A stretch of DNA of 64,000 bases from Trachythela sp. YZ-2020 (Eukaryota > Cnidaria > Anthozoa > Malacalcyonacea > Clavulariidae): positions 903,001 to 967,000 of the forward strand of contig JADLSH010000158.1 of NCBI GenBank assembly GCA_016169945.1, given 5' to 3'. Numbering within the stretch: position 1 is the stretch's first letter; each line of letters starts with the position of its first letter. Shown in pieces: positions 54,223 to 64,000 of the stretch. Below the pieces are notes generated by a model. That model ran no database searches. It was not told the origin of the DNA and worked only from the letters and a program-made list of their open reading frames with translations. The position numbers and the translations under genes are program-made.

Positions 54223-57200
54223 CTGAAATAGTAACGAAAGTGTCTGTTATGATGATTTACAACTCACATGATGATGTCATTGTCATATTCACATTGTAAC
54301 TTTAGGTGACTTTCCATATTACTATCCCGAAATTACGACACAAGGATTAGGGTTAGGATTAAGGGTTAAGATTGGGGTTAGGATTAGGGTTGAGGTTAGG
54401 ATTAGAGATAGGATTATTCCCGGGGAAATTTTCTAATTTTCCCCTGCATGCTTGATGAGGGAAAATTAGAAGACAAAGAAATCTTTTGTCCGGACAAGAC
54501 AAAAGCGTACCTCATTACCTCTCATTGGAGAGTGGTACCTCATCGAAAATCATCGGCACAATTCAACTATGGACAGTGTCTGACGACACCGTCCCGTTCA
54601 CATACGAACGATCACTTTGCCACTTTTATTCCGCAATCTTGAACATTTCAATTGTGGGATAAAATTCGGTTTATGCGCATGCCTAAAAAGAATGAACACG
54701 GAGATGTGTTTCTGCGCGTGCGTATATATGAAAAGTGTTCATCCCACAATCAAACGACAATCAAACAGCATTCAAAACAGACCAACACACCACGCGCGAT
54801 ACACTCGGCTACCATGTAATTACAAACTAAACGCACGCTTTGAGGGAAATTGGTGATTAAATGACCCCGCAAACCTCGGGAGGTTTAGTAAAAGTCCCTC
54901 GGGCTGCGCCCTCGGGACTTTTACTAAACCTCCCTCGGTTTGCGGGTCATTTAATCACCAATTTCCCTCAAAGCGTGCGTTTACTTATAAATGTTCACCA
55001 AAAATTTTGGGTTCGTACAATTATTTCTCCCTGAGTTATGGAGCTCGAGTTTTGAAAAATATTATTGCTGATGTCAGCATTATTTTCAAAGGCTGTTAAA
55101 ACTATGCTATACACACTATTTGGTTTTAAAATGCTTGGTTAAGGTTAAGAGGCGATGCCTAATCCAAACTTAAAAAGAATCTAAAGATTCTGGCCCTTAT
55201 ATTAGCATTTGATTTTAGGCCGCCATGTTGGTGTACTAACTCAACGCCATTTTGGAACACCAACATGGCGGAGAAAAAACAAGTTCTCAAATGAAGCCGA
55301 ATTTTAATCCAAATGTTTTGAATCTTATTAAGGGTGATAAACAATACTTCTTAACCTTAACCAAGCATTTTAAAACCAAATTGTGTCTATAACATAGTTT
55401 TAACAGCCTTTGAAAATAATGCTGACGTCAGCAAAAGTATTTTTCAAAACTCCGTAACTCACGGAGAAATAATTGAATGAACCCAAAAATGTTGGTGAGC
55501 ACTCTTAATAGCGATCTAGAAAACAAGTGGGAAAGCCAGCTTTGTAGCTTTCGTAGTTTAGATTTTAGAATTTGTCACGTTATAAGTGAAAACGCTCTAT
55601 AGAGACAAGTTAAACAGGAATCTTTAAACCAGAAATGTTATGATAACAATGCAATTGAGATTACAGACATAAAATAATACAAATTGAAATCTTGAAAAAA
55701 TCTATCCGGCTATGATTGTAGGACCACTGATAGATCTTGCAATGATGGTGCGATCACTACGAATTAAGAAAATGCAATTGTTTGGCACAGAAAAACAATA
55801 TAATCTATAATTTAGGTGGATTTTGTCGCGGAGGAAAAAAGTTAATTGGGGGTCTAAAATACACAGTTATCCAGGACACAACTAAAGATTAATTTTGAGG
55901 GCAGAATTGACACTGAGATTCACATAAACATATGTATTGGCAAATTTATCACGGCGAAAAGGGACAAAATATTAGATTCATATCCCTTAGATACGCTTTT
56001 TTCAAGTTGTGGGAATCAGTCACAAATTTAAAATTAATTATGCATGTCGTTGTACTGAAATTCAAAGTATTATTTTTTTATACCATACCATACTATACCT
56101 TGATACCCTTTTTCAAGTATTCCTATTCTTTTCTTTTGATTCTGGATTTTAGTTTTTTGAGCTCGAATTTTGTTGTCCTGATTTTGAATCTTCTTTTCGT
56201 GGTCTTTGATTTGTTTCTCACGAATTTTTGCGCTCGTTTCTTGGTTTAACACTTTCCATTCTAATTTTTTTAAATCGTTATCTTGAGCCGTTAGTGCTTT
56301 GTCTGTTTTGTTGGTCAACTCTGTTTTCAAACTCTCAATTTCAGACTTTTGTTTTTTTCTCAGTTGTTCAACCTAGATGATTTCGAATTCTAGTAAATCA
56401 AATAATATTTTCCAACCACCATCTTATATAGAGCTATAATTATAACCTTTAGGTTATGAGTGTGTTTGGTCTTCATACTTGAGAAGCAATGAACAAAAAT
56501 GTCCGAGGTGGCCTGGGTAAAGGTAAAGTTAAGGCTAGGATGTCTTGATTTAGATTTTTAGGTGACTGTTCAATATTTTTGGCGGGGGGAGTGGACAGGC
56601 TTCTCTGGACACTAAGCGCTTTGGAGAAAATGAAGAAAAGGAGAACTTGATCCATTTTTTTGGAATTAATATGTTCAACCAAAAACCTAGAGAAAGCGAA
56701 TTGATTGGGGGAAATTTGCTAACATAAGAGTTTAGGGAATGTTTACAAGTTTGGGAAGATGGAGTTACCTGAAATTACAAAGTTCAGAGGGCGTTTTAAT
56801 GTAGTTACTCCTCATTACTACATTACTATAACTACTATACTTATGAATTCATAAATTTTAAGTGTCTTTTTGTAATTCGTATGGATAATCACAAATGATA
56901 GCGAGACATTTAAGAGAAAGGCTTATGAATTATTCACTCATTGAAAGCGCGGTATTTCTTCATTTAAAATAACGAATTATGTGAACATATTCGCATAATT
57001 ATATTTATCACGAAATTGTTTTCGGTAAAAGTGCAAGAATTTTAGCACGAAAAGGGAAGTTTCACACCCCTTAATTAACTAGCAGTGGACATTATGAAAT
57101 AATCTTGTTGCATCTTAAACTTTCACAATTCATTTAGATAAAAGTAGCCATCCTCGTCTCCTCTCCGGGGCCATTCTCAATTGTTAACAAATAACTTGCT

Positions 57201-60200
57201 TACGAAATACAAAAAATATAAAATCAAATAGATAGCATTTTCATATAAGGACGGCCTGCTGAAATCTTAGCCAAGGTCTTATTTGAAAGAATCCTATGCA
57301 TGAATTAAGTTTGGTTTTTAAAATAGCTGAACATTTTAACACCGTCTAGTACGCGTTGTTTGTATATTTTTAAAAAGGTATATACAGACACAAACATACC
57401 TCTTCTTCAGTACTCAACGCTTGCCACTTTGATCCTTGGTTGACATAAAGTTGTTTATTATCTGCACGATATGAGAGAAGACCCGGAACATCTGGAATCT
57501 TGTCAAAAATGTTCTTGTCATATACTGTCAATGTCTACGGAAGTAAAACATATTCGTTCTATCAATCTTCTTGAAGCAATAACAAGAATCAACGTGAAAT
57601 ACATGTATTGTTTGGTTTTATTTCTGTCATTTGGTAAACACGGGTAACACAGTCATGCATATTTAAAAAAATGTGTATGAATGCTCCTGTGTACTGTACT
57701 TTGCTATTGTGTAGTTAATGTCTTTTCGTTGGTTTATATTTCTATTAGCAGTGTGATAAAAATACGTTTATACTCCCTTAAAAATGCCTTAAATTGTTCT
57801 GAACAGGAACCCTAAATAAGACAGAAGATGTAAATTGAAGTGTAATACTTTGCTAGCCTGGTCCGTCACAGATCTCGTCATTTGCAAAATACTTAAGTAT
57901 AACGGTCGTTCGAAGTTTTCATAATTGTATATTTAATAACTATACCTTGTGTGTAGTGCCAGTTCGCGGATCAATAAAATACTTCTCAAATTTTCCAGCA
58001 GAAGTTTTCATTCTGAACTCCATACATCTTTTCCACAAACGTTTAGGCATTTTAGTTCGTACCCAAAACCAAACAAAAGCTTTTTTCATTACTGTTCCAC
58101 CATTAATTGCAGTACATGCAGGACCACAGTAGTTTTGCCTTCCACCTTTAGGTCCAAAGCATGCACAACACTACAAGATAAAAACGTGAATGGGTGCAAG
58201 TTTACAAAGCGAATATATATTCGAAACAATTGGCCGGGTGCACGCTTGCAATTATAACTTTCGCAAATCAAACGAATAATTCGCAAATGTTTAATAATAT
58301 ATAGAATGATTATGACCTATTCAGTGAAATGGCTTTGTTGATCACATCAGAATTAAGATGCAGACAGCTCCATGCAATCCGGCTCGTGCATGCAAGTGAC
58401 GTCACAACCCGTAATTGCTTGGCTTCCGCCATTTTGGGTGGTAAATTCCACTGGGCAAATTCATACTAATTATAAAATGAAATCCAACATGGCTGACATT
58501 AAACGTAAGCCAGCGTTCGTCTTGACTTCCCCCAAAAAACAATTGTTCACCAATATTCTCCTCGTTGACGTTGTTCAAGGATTCTAGCGAGTATAGCTTG
58601 CCTTATAATTCGATGAAATCCACATTAATGCCACCCAAGATAGCGGAATATTTGGCATGACGTAGTATTCTCGCGTGACTGCAAGAGCCGAATATATCCA
58701 TCTTGCAACATTTAACAAAACTTTAATAAATTATATCGATATCAATTTAGAATCAGTTTTAATATTGTATCTCCATTAATCTTTAAAATGTCTATAGTTC
58801 TATATTATTTTGACTATTACTAGTAATAACTACTACTTCGAACAAGTCTTATTATAACTAATTCAGGGTTGTTTCGCGTGTGCCTAAAAGATATAAACAA
58901 AATCTCGACGTTTCGAGCTAAAGCCCTTCGTCAGGAGAAATTAGTAGACAGATAAACACATTACATCAGCTTTTATAGCAACGCTATAAAAGCTGTCACG
59001 TGAACAAAATATTAACCAATGAAAATAAAGTAGTCATAGCAATCATAACAAAATAGAATTAATAGAATTTCAACGAATAGAGGAATCTCTTGCATATCAA
59101 TTTGATCAGCTAAAAGAAGTCCAGTCCAACGAAAGGTCAAATGAACTTGCCAAATATTGCTTGTCCAACTTAGAGACCCAAAACTGTGAGCTCAAACAAG
59201 AAAATATTCAGCTTAGGATCGATAACGACACTCTTAAAGATAGACTTAATACTGTCTCCTACGTTGTCTCTGACCTAAACATCAAAATTAAAGATATCGA
59301 AAGCGAAAAGCTTAGTCTAGTTACTGCTATAAAGTTATTACAAGAAGACAACAATTTAGCTATAATAAATAAAAGAGATTCGGCTTGCAGTTCATGGCAA
59401 ACTTCAAGGTCTAAAGCACAAAGTAATGCACATAATATTTCCTCTAATGATGGGCATAATATAACCGTACGCATGACTGATCAGAATAATCAAGCACCAG
59501 AGGCAGAGACAAAAACATCAAATACGTTTGATACCTTGTCTGTGGAAAGTTGTTCTGATAATGAAAGCGACACAAATGTAGATGATAGTACTTTGAAGCT
59601 CAACACTGTATTGCCATCGGAATCTAGACTAAATAGCCCAAACGTCGACTCGAGGAAGTATGATAGTAGCTGATAGTGCACAAAAGAAAAATCAATCGAC
59701 CCAATCTTATGTTCAAAGCAAAAAGTCTAATTCAAAGTCCAATGATAGTAATCGTAGTTATCGTACTGCGAATTCGAAGAGAGCCGCTACATCTCAAAAG
59801 GGCACTACAAATCAACCTAGTAAGCTTGTATTTATAGCTGGAGATTCAATAGTCCAACATGTCCACGGCTGGGAGTTATCTGATGCTGAACGGCGAGTAG
59901 CGGTAAAATCATTTTCAGGAAGCAAAATCGAAGATATGCGTGACTTGCTTAAACCACTTATCCGCAAAAAACCTGACGAGGTGATACTACACATAGGCAC
60001 CAACGATGTAAAAGATAATTCGAAGACAGCAGAAGTGGTTGCAGCTGGTATCCTGAATCTGGGTACTCAGGTTAAAGAATCTTTGCCACGTACCAAAGTA
60101 AGCTTTTCAAGTATAACTGTCAGGAAAGACAGACTTTCTATTCAAAATAAAATAGAACATGTTAATGCTATACTTAAACGTATGTGCATTAAAAAAAATT

Positions 60201-63200
60201 GGACCTATATAGATAATAGCAACATTGACTATACCTGTTTAAATAGGCGTGGTTTACACCTAAATAAAAACGGAAGCTCAATTATTAGTAAGAATTATAG
60301 CAATCACTTACGTTTAAATTGATATAATGTACAGCCAGGTGGAAACAGGCATACACCGATTAACCCATACTTACCTAATGTAAAGGGTTTTAAAATGGGT
60401 ATGCTTAATATAGCTAGTTTACCAAAACAAATAGAAGAAATTAGAATAATATTAGCTGAAAAAGGTCTCGATATTCTCGCACTAAATGAGACAAGACTAG
60501 ATAATAATATTACCAATCAGGATATGTTTATTCACAATTATGATTTAATTAGGGCCGATCGCTCTAGAACAGGGGGAGGCGTCTGTTTATATATAAGAAA
60601 TACCATTAATTATTTCGAACGAAAAGATCTGACTAGAGATAATCTTGAAGCAGTTTGTATTGAGGTTAACAAACCCTCTTCTGCATCGTTTATTGTTGGT
60701 ACCATTTATAGACCTCCAGGTGCTTCTGTCGATTCTTTTGCCAATATCGAACTAATTAAACTTATAGATGATGAGAATAAGGAATTTTACATGCTTGGTG
60801 ATTTAAATGCCAATATGCTTGACGTTTCAAATAATGCCACAAAAAATTTAAATTCAATCATTGAACTATATCAGTTAACACAAACAATAAGCTCACCCAC
60901 TCGCGTGACCATGACTTCATCTACCCTGTTGGATGTTTGTCTCACCCCAACTCCAGATAAGTTAGTCTTATCTAAAGTGGTGCAGATTGGTATTAGCGAT
61001 CACTATATGATTTTAGTTGTTCGTAAAATTAATATTCGTTCTAAACAAAACAACCGCCACAAGAAAGTCGAAATTCGAAACTTTAAGTATTTTAATGCTG
61101 AGAATTTCCTAATGGATTTGAGAAATCAGGAATGGGAATTGGTGGACAATAATTTCTGCGTTGACAGGATGTGGGAAACATGGAAAATTATTTTCTTGTC
61201 AGTTCTAGATAAGCATGCACCAATCAGAGAAAAGAGAGTAAAAAATATACCAAATATTCCTTGGCTGACTAATGCAATTAAAAAACTAATACGTGAACGG
61301 GATCGTCTCAAACTCCTTGCCGTTAAATACAATTCAGAAAATTACTGGACTGCATATAAAACCTCTAGAAACCATATTACTAGTACACTGCGAGAAGCAA
61401 AAACAGCATATTATAAAGCACAATTTGAAAGTGTTAAACATGACCCTAAAAAAGCTTGGAAAACCGTTAATAAAATCCTTAACCGGAAACAAGAATGTCG
61501 CGAAATAAATTGTATCCATACTCAGAATGGTCAAATTTCTTGTCCAAATGAATTAGCGGAGCGCTTTAATAATTACTTTACTGAGATTGGTCCAAAATTG
61601 CCACAACCATTGGTAATACTGATAGAAATTTCACGGATTACATAACAAAAGCAACAAGTAGTTTTAAGTTTCAAACAGTGTCTGAAACTAAAGTATACAA
61701 ACTTCTTTCCTCTTTAAATCCTTGTAAATCTACTGGAATTGATAAAATTCCTGCTAAAATTATTCGTATTGCTGCGCCAATAATTGCAAATTCACTGACA
61801 AGCATTTTTAATACGGCAATCTATAGTGAAACTGTTCCTTCAGAGTGGAAACTAGCGAGAGTTATCCCTTTACACAAAAATGGCCCTCGAAACATGTTGA
61901 ATAACTATCGCCCAATTTCCATTCTGCCTATAGTAAGTAAAGTTTTTGAAAAAGTTCTATATAGCCAACTATATGATTATTTTGCTGTTAATAATTTGTT
62001 GTCTCAAAATCAATTTGGTTTTAGGCAGTTCCATTCTACAGCTTCTGCCCTTTTGGACAGTACTAACGAATGGTTCATTAATATGGACCGTGGTCAATTC
62101 AATATTGCAGTATTTCTTGACTTGCAGAAAGCATTTGATACTATAAATCATAATATATTGATTAAGAAACTTGACCTTTATGGTCTACAAAAACCTGCCC
62201 TAAATCTTTTAGGATCATACTTAGAAAACAGATTTCAAATGTGTACTGTGAACGGCGTATTGTCTAGAAAAAATCTAGTTACTTGTGGGATCCCCCAAGG
62301 TTCAATCACACTTTCTGATCGTCTCCAGAAATTACAAAATAGGGCTGCTAGAGCTATCATGGGTCGTAAAAATGAACATGGTCAATCTGAACTTGCTCTA
62401 AATGAATTAAACTGGAAGCCTTTGAGCGAACGCAGAACCCAGTTTGTGGCAAGTCTTATGTATAAAATTACTCATGATCTAGCGCCCTTACGACTTACTG
62501 ATATTTTTCAAAAGACGTCTTCCTCCCAGTATTATAATTTGCGGGGCTCTTCCACTAAACTCCATTTGCCCAAGCCTAAGACTGAATATCTTAAAAAAAG
62601 TCTTAGCTATAGAGGGGCCAAATTGTGGAATAGTCTCCCAAATGAATTAAGAGGAAAAGAATCACTAGCTATATTCAATAAAAACGTATGACACCTGGCT
62701 ACTAATTAGAGTTTTTAAACCCATATTTACCTTGACTATTTAATCTATTAATATTTACTATTATGTATGTATGTATGTACTGTATGTACTATTATCTATC
62801 TAATTATGTATGTAATTGTAATAACTGCATGTAAGTAATTGTATTTGTATGTTTAACTTTTCTAAATTTTTAATGTAAATTTAATGCTACGCCCCCCTTG
62901 GAAATCAGCTTTCGCTGTTGGGGTTAGCGTAGTAAAATAAAGTTTTACCTACCTTACCTAATATGTAAAGATATAGACTGCGTGCAGGCTTCAGCCCGAT
63001 TATAGGGTCGAAGGCCTGCGCACAGGCGTTACACTTATCAAAGCGCTATAAATGTCGTACAAGGGAAGGGAAGAGGGGATATAGAGGAAAGTATATAAGA
63101 AGTATTTAAGAGAAAATAATGAGCTAGATGAAGGAGAGGCGCTCATTGATACCATCAGGCTGAATGGTGCCAAGTTTAAAAATGAGACGCTTTTCTTGCT

Positions 63201-63721
63201 TCCGACGGCACTGCTTTTCTTCCGACGGTACCGCTTTTCTTTTAAATTTGGCACCATTCAACCTGATGGTATCAATGAGCGCCTCTCCTTCATCTAGCTC
63301 ATTCTTTTCTCTTAAATACTTCTTATATACTTTCCTCTATATCCCCTCTTCCCTTCCCTTGTACGACATTTATAGCGAACGAGTTCAACACTCATATCAT
63401 GTTCAACACTCGAAATACATCTGGTATTTCCGCGCACCCATGTATTTTTCTCTATATAAACGGCTATTTATTAAAGTTTTGACCATAGACAGTATTTGAG
63501 AAAATGAGCGAAAAGGATGCTTTAAGTAAATTGGTTATCAAACGCTTTGATCTCTGATAAACCAGTGTTCTCTGATAAACCTATTTCTTTTATATAATTA
63601 TGTATATTAAATCAACGTTTTACCTTGCCCTGGTCACAACCAACGAATGCTGTGGAATTATGATTCATTCCGGATAATGGAGAAACAGCGCTATAACTGA
63701 AGACAAAGGAATCGTGGTTAA
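53576..63721 (-). CDS. Secreted-type protein with coiled coil and C-terminal fibrinogen/CNTNAP-like domain
   Basis: Exons 58170-57946, 57534-57400, 56372-56099 and 54222-53576 join in phase with GT-AG borders. In order they encode a Cys-rich segment (CCACFGPKGG, NYCGPAC) with a Trp-rich domain, a short globular exon (KIPDVPGLLSYRADNKQLYV), a 90-residue Lys/Glu-rich coiled coil, and a fibrinogen-like domain (SGTYYMTHDDTSFPVYCNM, GVTVIGHDSESK, INWGGATT, ELRFGDT, GYHTLGK). That last domain resembles contactin-associated protein and neurexin IV relatives. Coiled coil plus fibrinogen-like head is the plan of oligomeric lectin-like secreted proteins, so recognition or matrix roles are plausible, by inference. 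The likely exon 63721-63624 fits in phase. The signal peptide and start were not found. A LINE fills the first visible intron. Confidence 0.75.
54343..54413. repeat. Degenerate telomere-like TTAGGG repeats
   Basis: Variants of ggttagg and ggattagg in tandem on the plus strand, in an intron of the fibrinogen-domain gene. They are the opposite strand of the array at 12735-12832. Confidence 0.6.
54828..54983. repeat. Strong hairpin with about 70-bp arms
   Basis: taaacgcacgctttgaggga through accccgcaaacctcgggagg to aagtccc is matched by its inverse on the right with almost no mismatches. The loop is about 10 bases (tcgggctgcgcc). Confidence 0.85.
54990..55500. repeat. Imperfect inverted repeat with about 240-bp arms
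   Basis: Left arm starts gttcaccaaaaattttgggt and includes atgcttggttaaggttaag and gccgccatgttggtgt; the right arm is the inverse with scattered differences. It directly adjoins the hairpin at 54828-54983. It is a foldback element in the intron. Confidence 0.7.
56099..56372 (-). CDS. Fibrinogen-domain gene: coiled-coil exon
   Basis: Heptad-rich helix with few helix breakers (VEQLRKKQKSEIESLKTEL ... RIGILEKGYQ). Acceptor atctag/GTTGAA; donor CAAG/GTATAG, leaving one base that completes Asp with the next exon. Confidence 0.75.
57400..57534 (-). CDS. Fibrinogen-domain gene: short globular exon
   Basis: Forty-five codons, phase 0 at both ends. LLSYRADNKQLYVNQGSKWQ resembles the small folded unit preceding or following trimerising helices in some collagen-like proteins. 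Confidence 0.7.
57946..58170 (-). CDS. Fibrinogen-domain gene: Cys-rich and Trp-rich exon
   Basis: Seventy-five codons. Acceptor tatcttgtag/TGTTGT, donor CACAAG/GTATAG, both phase 0. Contains four cysteines in the first 20 residues and KKAFVWFWVRTKMPKRLWKR. I do not recognise this domain. Confidence 0.7.
58171..58879. other. Intron sequence with CRE-like site
   Basis: Contains gtgacgtcac at 58395-58404. No exon or repeat recognised. An alternative promoter is possible but unsupported. Confidence 0.3.
58880..59040 (-). mobile_element. Penelope-like element terminal region with hammerhead
   Basis: Resembles 44625-44780 (cgacgtttc...cccttcgtc, agcttttatag, cacgtga). It is probably the 3' part of a Penelope-like element whose C-terminal coding fragment lies at 63040-63190, the two separated by the LINE. 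Confidence 0.6.
58903..58938 (-). ncRNA. Hammerhead ribozyme motif, core intact
   Basis: On the minus strand: stem I TCTC (58938-58935), CTGACGA (58934-58928), stem II with GGGC/GCTC, GAAA (58914-58911), CGTC (58910-58907) with a two-base stem III, then GAGA (58906-58903) closing stem I. Short stem III motifs like this are known from Penelope-like elements and would work best as dimers. Confidence 0.7.
59049..60322 (+). pseudogene. LINE ORF1: coiled coil plus SGNH/GDSL esterase domain, frameshifted
   Basis: The first part (to 59673) is a Leu/Glu-rich coiled coil (LETQNCELKQENIQLRIDND) and an acidic Ser-rich region. After a shift near 59655 the second frame carries a basic linker and an SGNH hydrolase domain: block I VFIAGDSIVQHV, block III HIGTNDV, block V RRGLHLNKNG. 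Such esterase-type ORF1 proteins are known in CR1 and L2 LINEs and are thought to act in the retrotransposon particle. Confidence 0.75.
60395..61645 (+). CDS. LINE ORF2 N-terminal part: AP-type endonuclease
   Basis: Starts GMLNIASLPKQIEEIR. The endonuclease motifs are LALNETRLD (Glu), GTIYRPPG, MLGDLNANML (Asp, Asn) and the catalytic ISDHYMI. This enzyme nicks target DNA for target-primed reverse transcription. The frame ends early at 61645 because of a shift near 61605; the natural continuation is in the next frame. Confidence 0.8.
   Translation: MGMLNIASLPKQIEEIRIILAEKGLDILALNETRLDNNITNQDMFIHNYDLIRADRSRTGGGVCLYIRNTINYFERKDLTRDNLEAVCIEVNKPSSASFIVGTIYRPPGASVDSFANIELIKLIDDENKEFYMLGDLNANMLDVSNNATKNLNSIIELYQLTQTISSPTRVTMTSSTLLDVCLTPTPDKLVLSKVVQIGISDHYMILVVRKINIRSKQNNRHKKVEIRNFKYFNAENFLMDLRNQEWELVDNNFCVDRMWETWKIIFLSVLDKHAPIREKRVKNIPNIPWLTNAIKKLIRERDRLKLLAVKYNSENYWTAYKTSRNHITSTLREAKTAYYKAQFESVKHDPKKAWKTVNKILNRKQECREINCIHTQNGQISCPNELAERFNNYFTEIGPKLPQPLVILIEISRIT
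61678..62691 (+). pseudogene. LINE ORF2 C-terminal part: reverse transcriptase with catalytic box deleted
   Basis: Fingers and palm begin normally (NPCKSTGIDKIPAKIIRIAA, NNYRPISILPIVSKVFEKVL, FLDLQKAFDTINHNIL, TCGIPQGS). Directly after PQGSI the protein jumps to LSDRLQKLQNRAARAIMGR, which belongs to the C-terminal domain. The segment that should hold the F/YADD catalytic aspartates is missing, an in-frame deletion of roughly 130-150 codons. It cannot be an active polymerase. Confidence 0.8.
63040..63376. repeat. Inverted repeat made of Penelope-like 3' fragments
   Basis: Left arm 63040-63190 and right arm 63232-63376 are inverse copies (gaaggagaggcgctcattga, gggaagggaagaggggatat). Both carry the C-terminal GIY-YIG-domain end (LGTIQPDGINERLS), the left on the minus strand and the right on the plus strand. 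The centre has cttccgacgg repeats. Confidence 0.75.
63377..63623. other. Intron sequence
   Basis: Contains tandem phrases gttcaacactc and gataaaccag/gataaacctatt. No feature further recognised. Confidence 0.3.
63624..63721 (-). CDS. Probable upstream exon of the fibrinogen-domain gene
   Basis: Minus frame reads NHDSFVFSYSAVSPLSGMNH then NSTAFVGCDQGK, ending at a good donor (GGCAAG/GTAAAA) in phase 0, which matches the phase-0 start of the exon at 58170. The acceptor (aaatag) has a poor pyrimidine tract, so this exon is tentative. Confidence 0.4.
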
Positions 63722-64000
63722 CTATTTTTTAAAGTTTTGTATGGCATGTATCATCATTTAAATTATCCGTGTGATTGCCAGCTTCGAAAAAAGTGACTGT
63801 CGATGGCATTTTTTTGTTAGAATCAGGAAACCACACTAAATGTCATAATGAATTTATTGTAATTGGTTCACTACCTAATTAGCATGTGCAAATTCCTCCT
63901 TTTCTTAATTGTCATAACTCAAAGTGACATGCTAATGAGAAAATGGTATTACTACTACACTTGTTAAAATACCTATATGAAGGCGAGTTTGAAAATATCA
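63722..64000. other. No recognisable feature
   Basis: AT-rich window edge. An aattagcatgtgcaaattcc and gacatgctaatgag inverted phrase pair (63880-63936) was noted. Earlier exons of the fibrinogen-domain gene would lie further on. Confidence 0.3.

Larger units (their letters stand above)
59041..62945 (+). mobile_element. Nearly full LINE (CR1/L2-like) with SGNH-type ORF1 and deleted RT core
   Basis: Runs from ORF1 (5' truncated at about 59041) through ORF2 to a 3' end with a ggaaatcagctttcgctgtt hairpin region and a ttacctacc repeat tail at 62893-62961. ORF1 is split at 59655. ORF2 has a frameshift near 61605 and an internal deletion at 62306. It lies in the first visible intron of the fibrinogen-domain gene, in antisense orientation to it. 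Confidence 0.8.

Noticed and set aside
63000..63499. Two similar Ser/Leu-rich frames on opposite strands
   Set aside because: They come from the inverted Penelope-like 3' fragments read in a non-native frame.

Overview
This window looks like nuclear DNA from an invertebrate animal, most likely a cnidarian and probably an anthozoan. It is AT-rich, and its genes have GT-AG introns of up to 16 kb. It carries many Penelope-like elements, CR1/L2-type LINEs, Crypton-type tyrosine recombinases and MITEs, plus gene families I associate with cnidarian genomes. Species assignment is inference.

Two host genes can be followed exon by exon. A five-exon gamma-butyrobetaine dioxygenase-like gene (BBOX1-like, + strand, 19603-49254) encodes a 429-residue 2-oxoglutarate/Fe(II) oxygenase. 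All its splice phases agree and its metal ligands are intact. A second gene (- strand, 63721 or beyond to 53576) encodes a secreted-type protein with a Cys-rich segment, a small globular exon, a coiled coil and a C-terminal fibrinogen/CNTNAP-like domain. Its 5' end is uncertain or lies outside the window.

Layout. 0.4-8.2 kb: a decayed multi-exon gene of a high-copy family (DUF6589-like, - strand) with a broken Crypton-like recombinase in its last intron. 8.5-18.6 kb: LINE and Penelope fragments, MITEs with clear target-site duplications, and a 169-bp hammerhead-ribozyme insertion (10677-10845). 19.6-49.3 kb: the BBOX1-like gene. Its introns hold a 3.1-kb inverted repeat (20270-23407), a 3.8-kb TIR element with an 11-bp duplication inside an old LINE (23756-27517), tRNA-like cassettes (29.7-30.5 kb), a gag-like retroelement split by a LINE (30.9-34.2 kb), a tRNA-headed SINE, a 47-bp minisatellite, a 3.0-kb long-TIR transposon (38484-41523) and a TTAA-flanked element carrying a Penelope-like element (44399-47649). 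49.3-52 kb: a second copy of the dispersed block seen at 9.5-11.1 kb. 53.6-63.7 kb: the fibrinogen-domain gene, with a 3.9-kb LINE (ORF1 with coiled coil plus SGNH hydrolase; ORF2 with an internal deletion) in its first visible intron.

The most notable signal is a set of hammerhead self-cleaving ribozyme motifs on the minus strand. One is a complete type I motif in a 169-bp retrozyme-like insertion whose empty site is preserved in the paralogous repeat near 51.68 kb. Two more sit in the terminal regions of Penelope-like elements, one intact and one with a core mutation. All assignments were made by reading the sequence; no database search was run.
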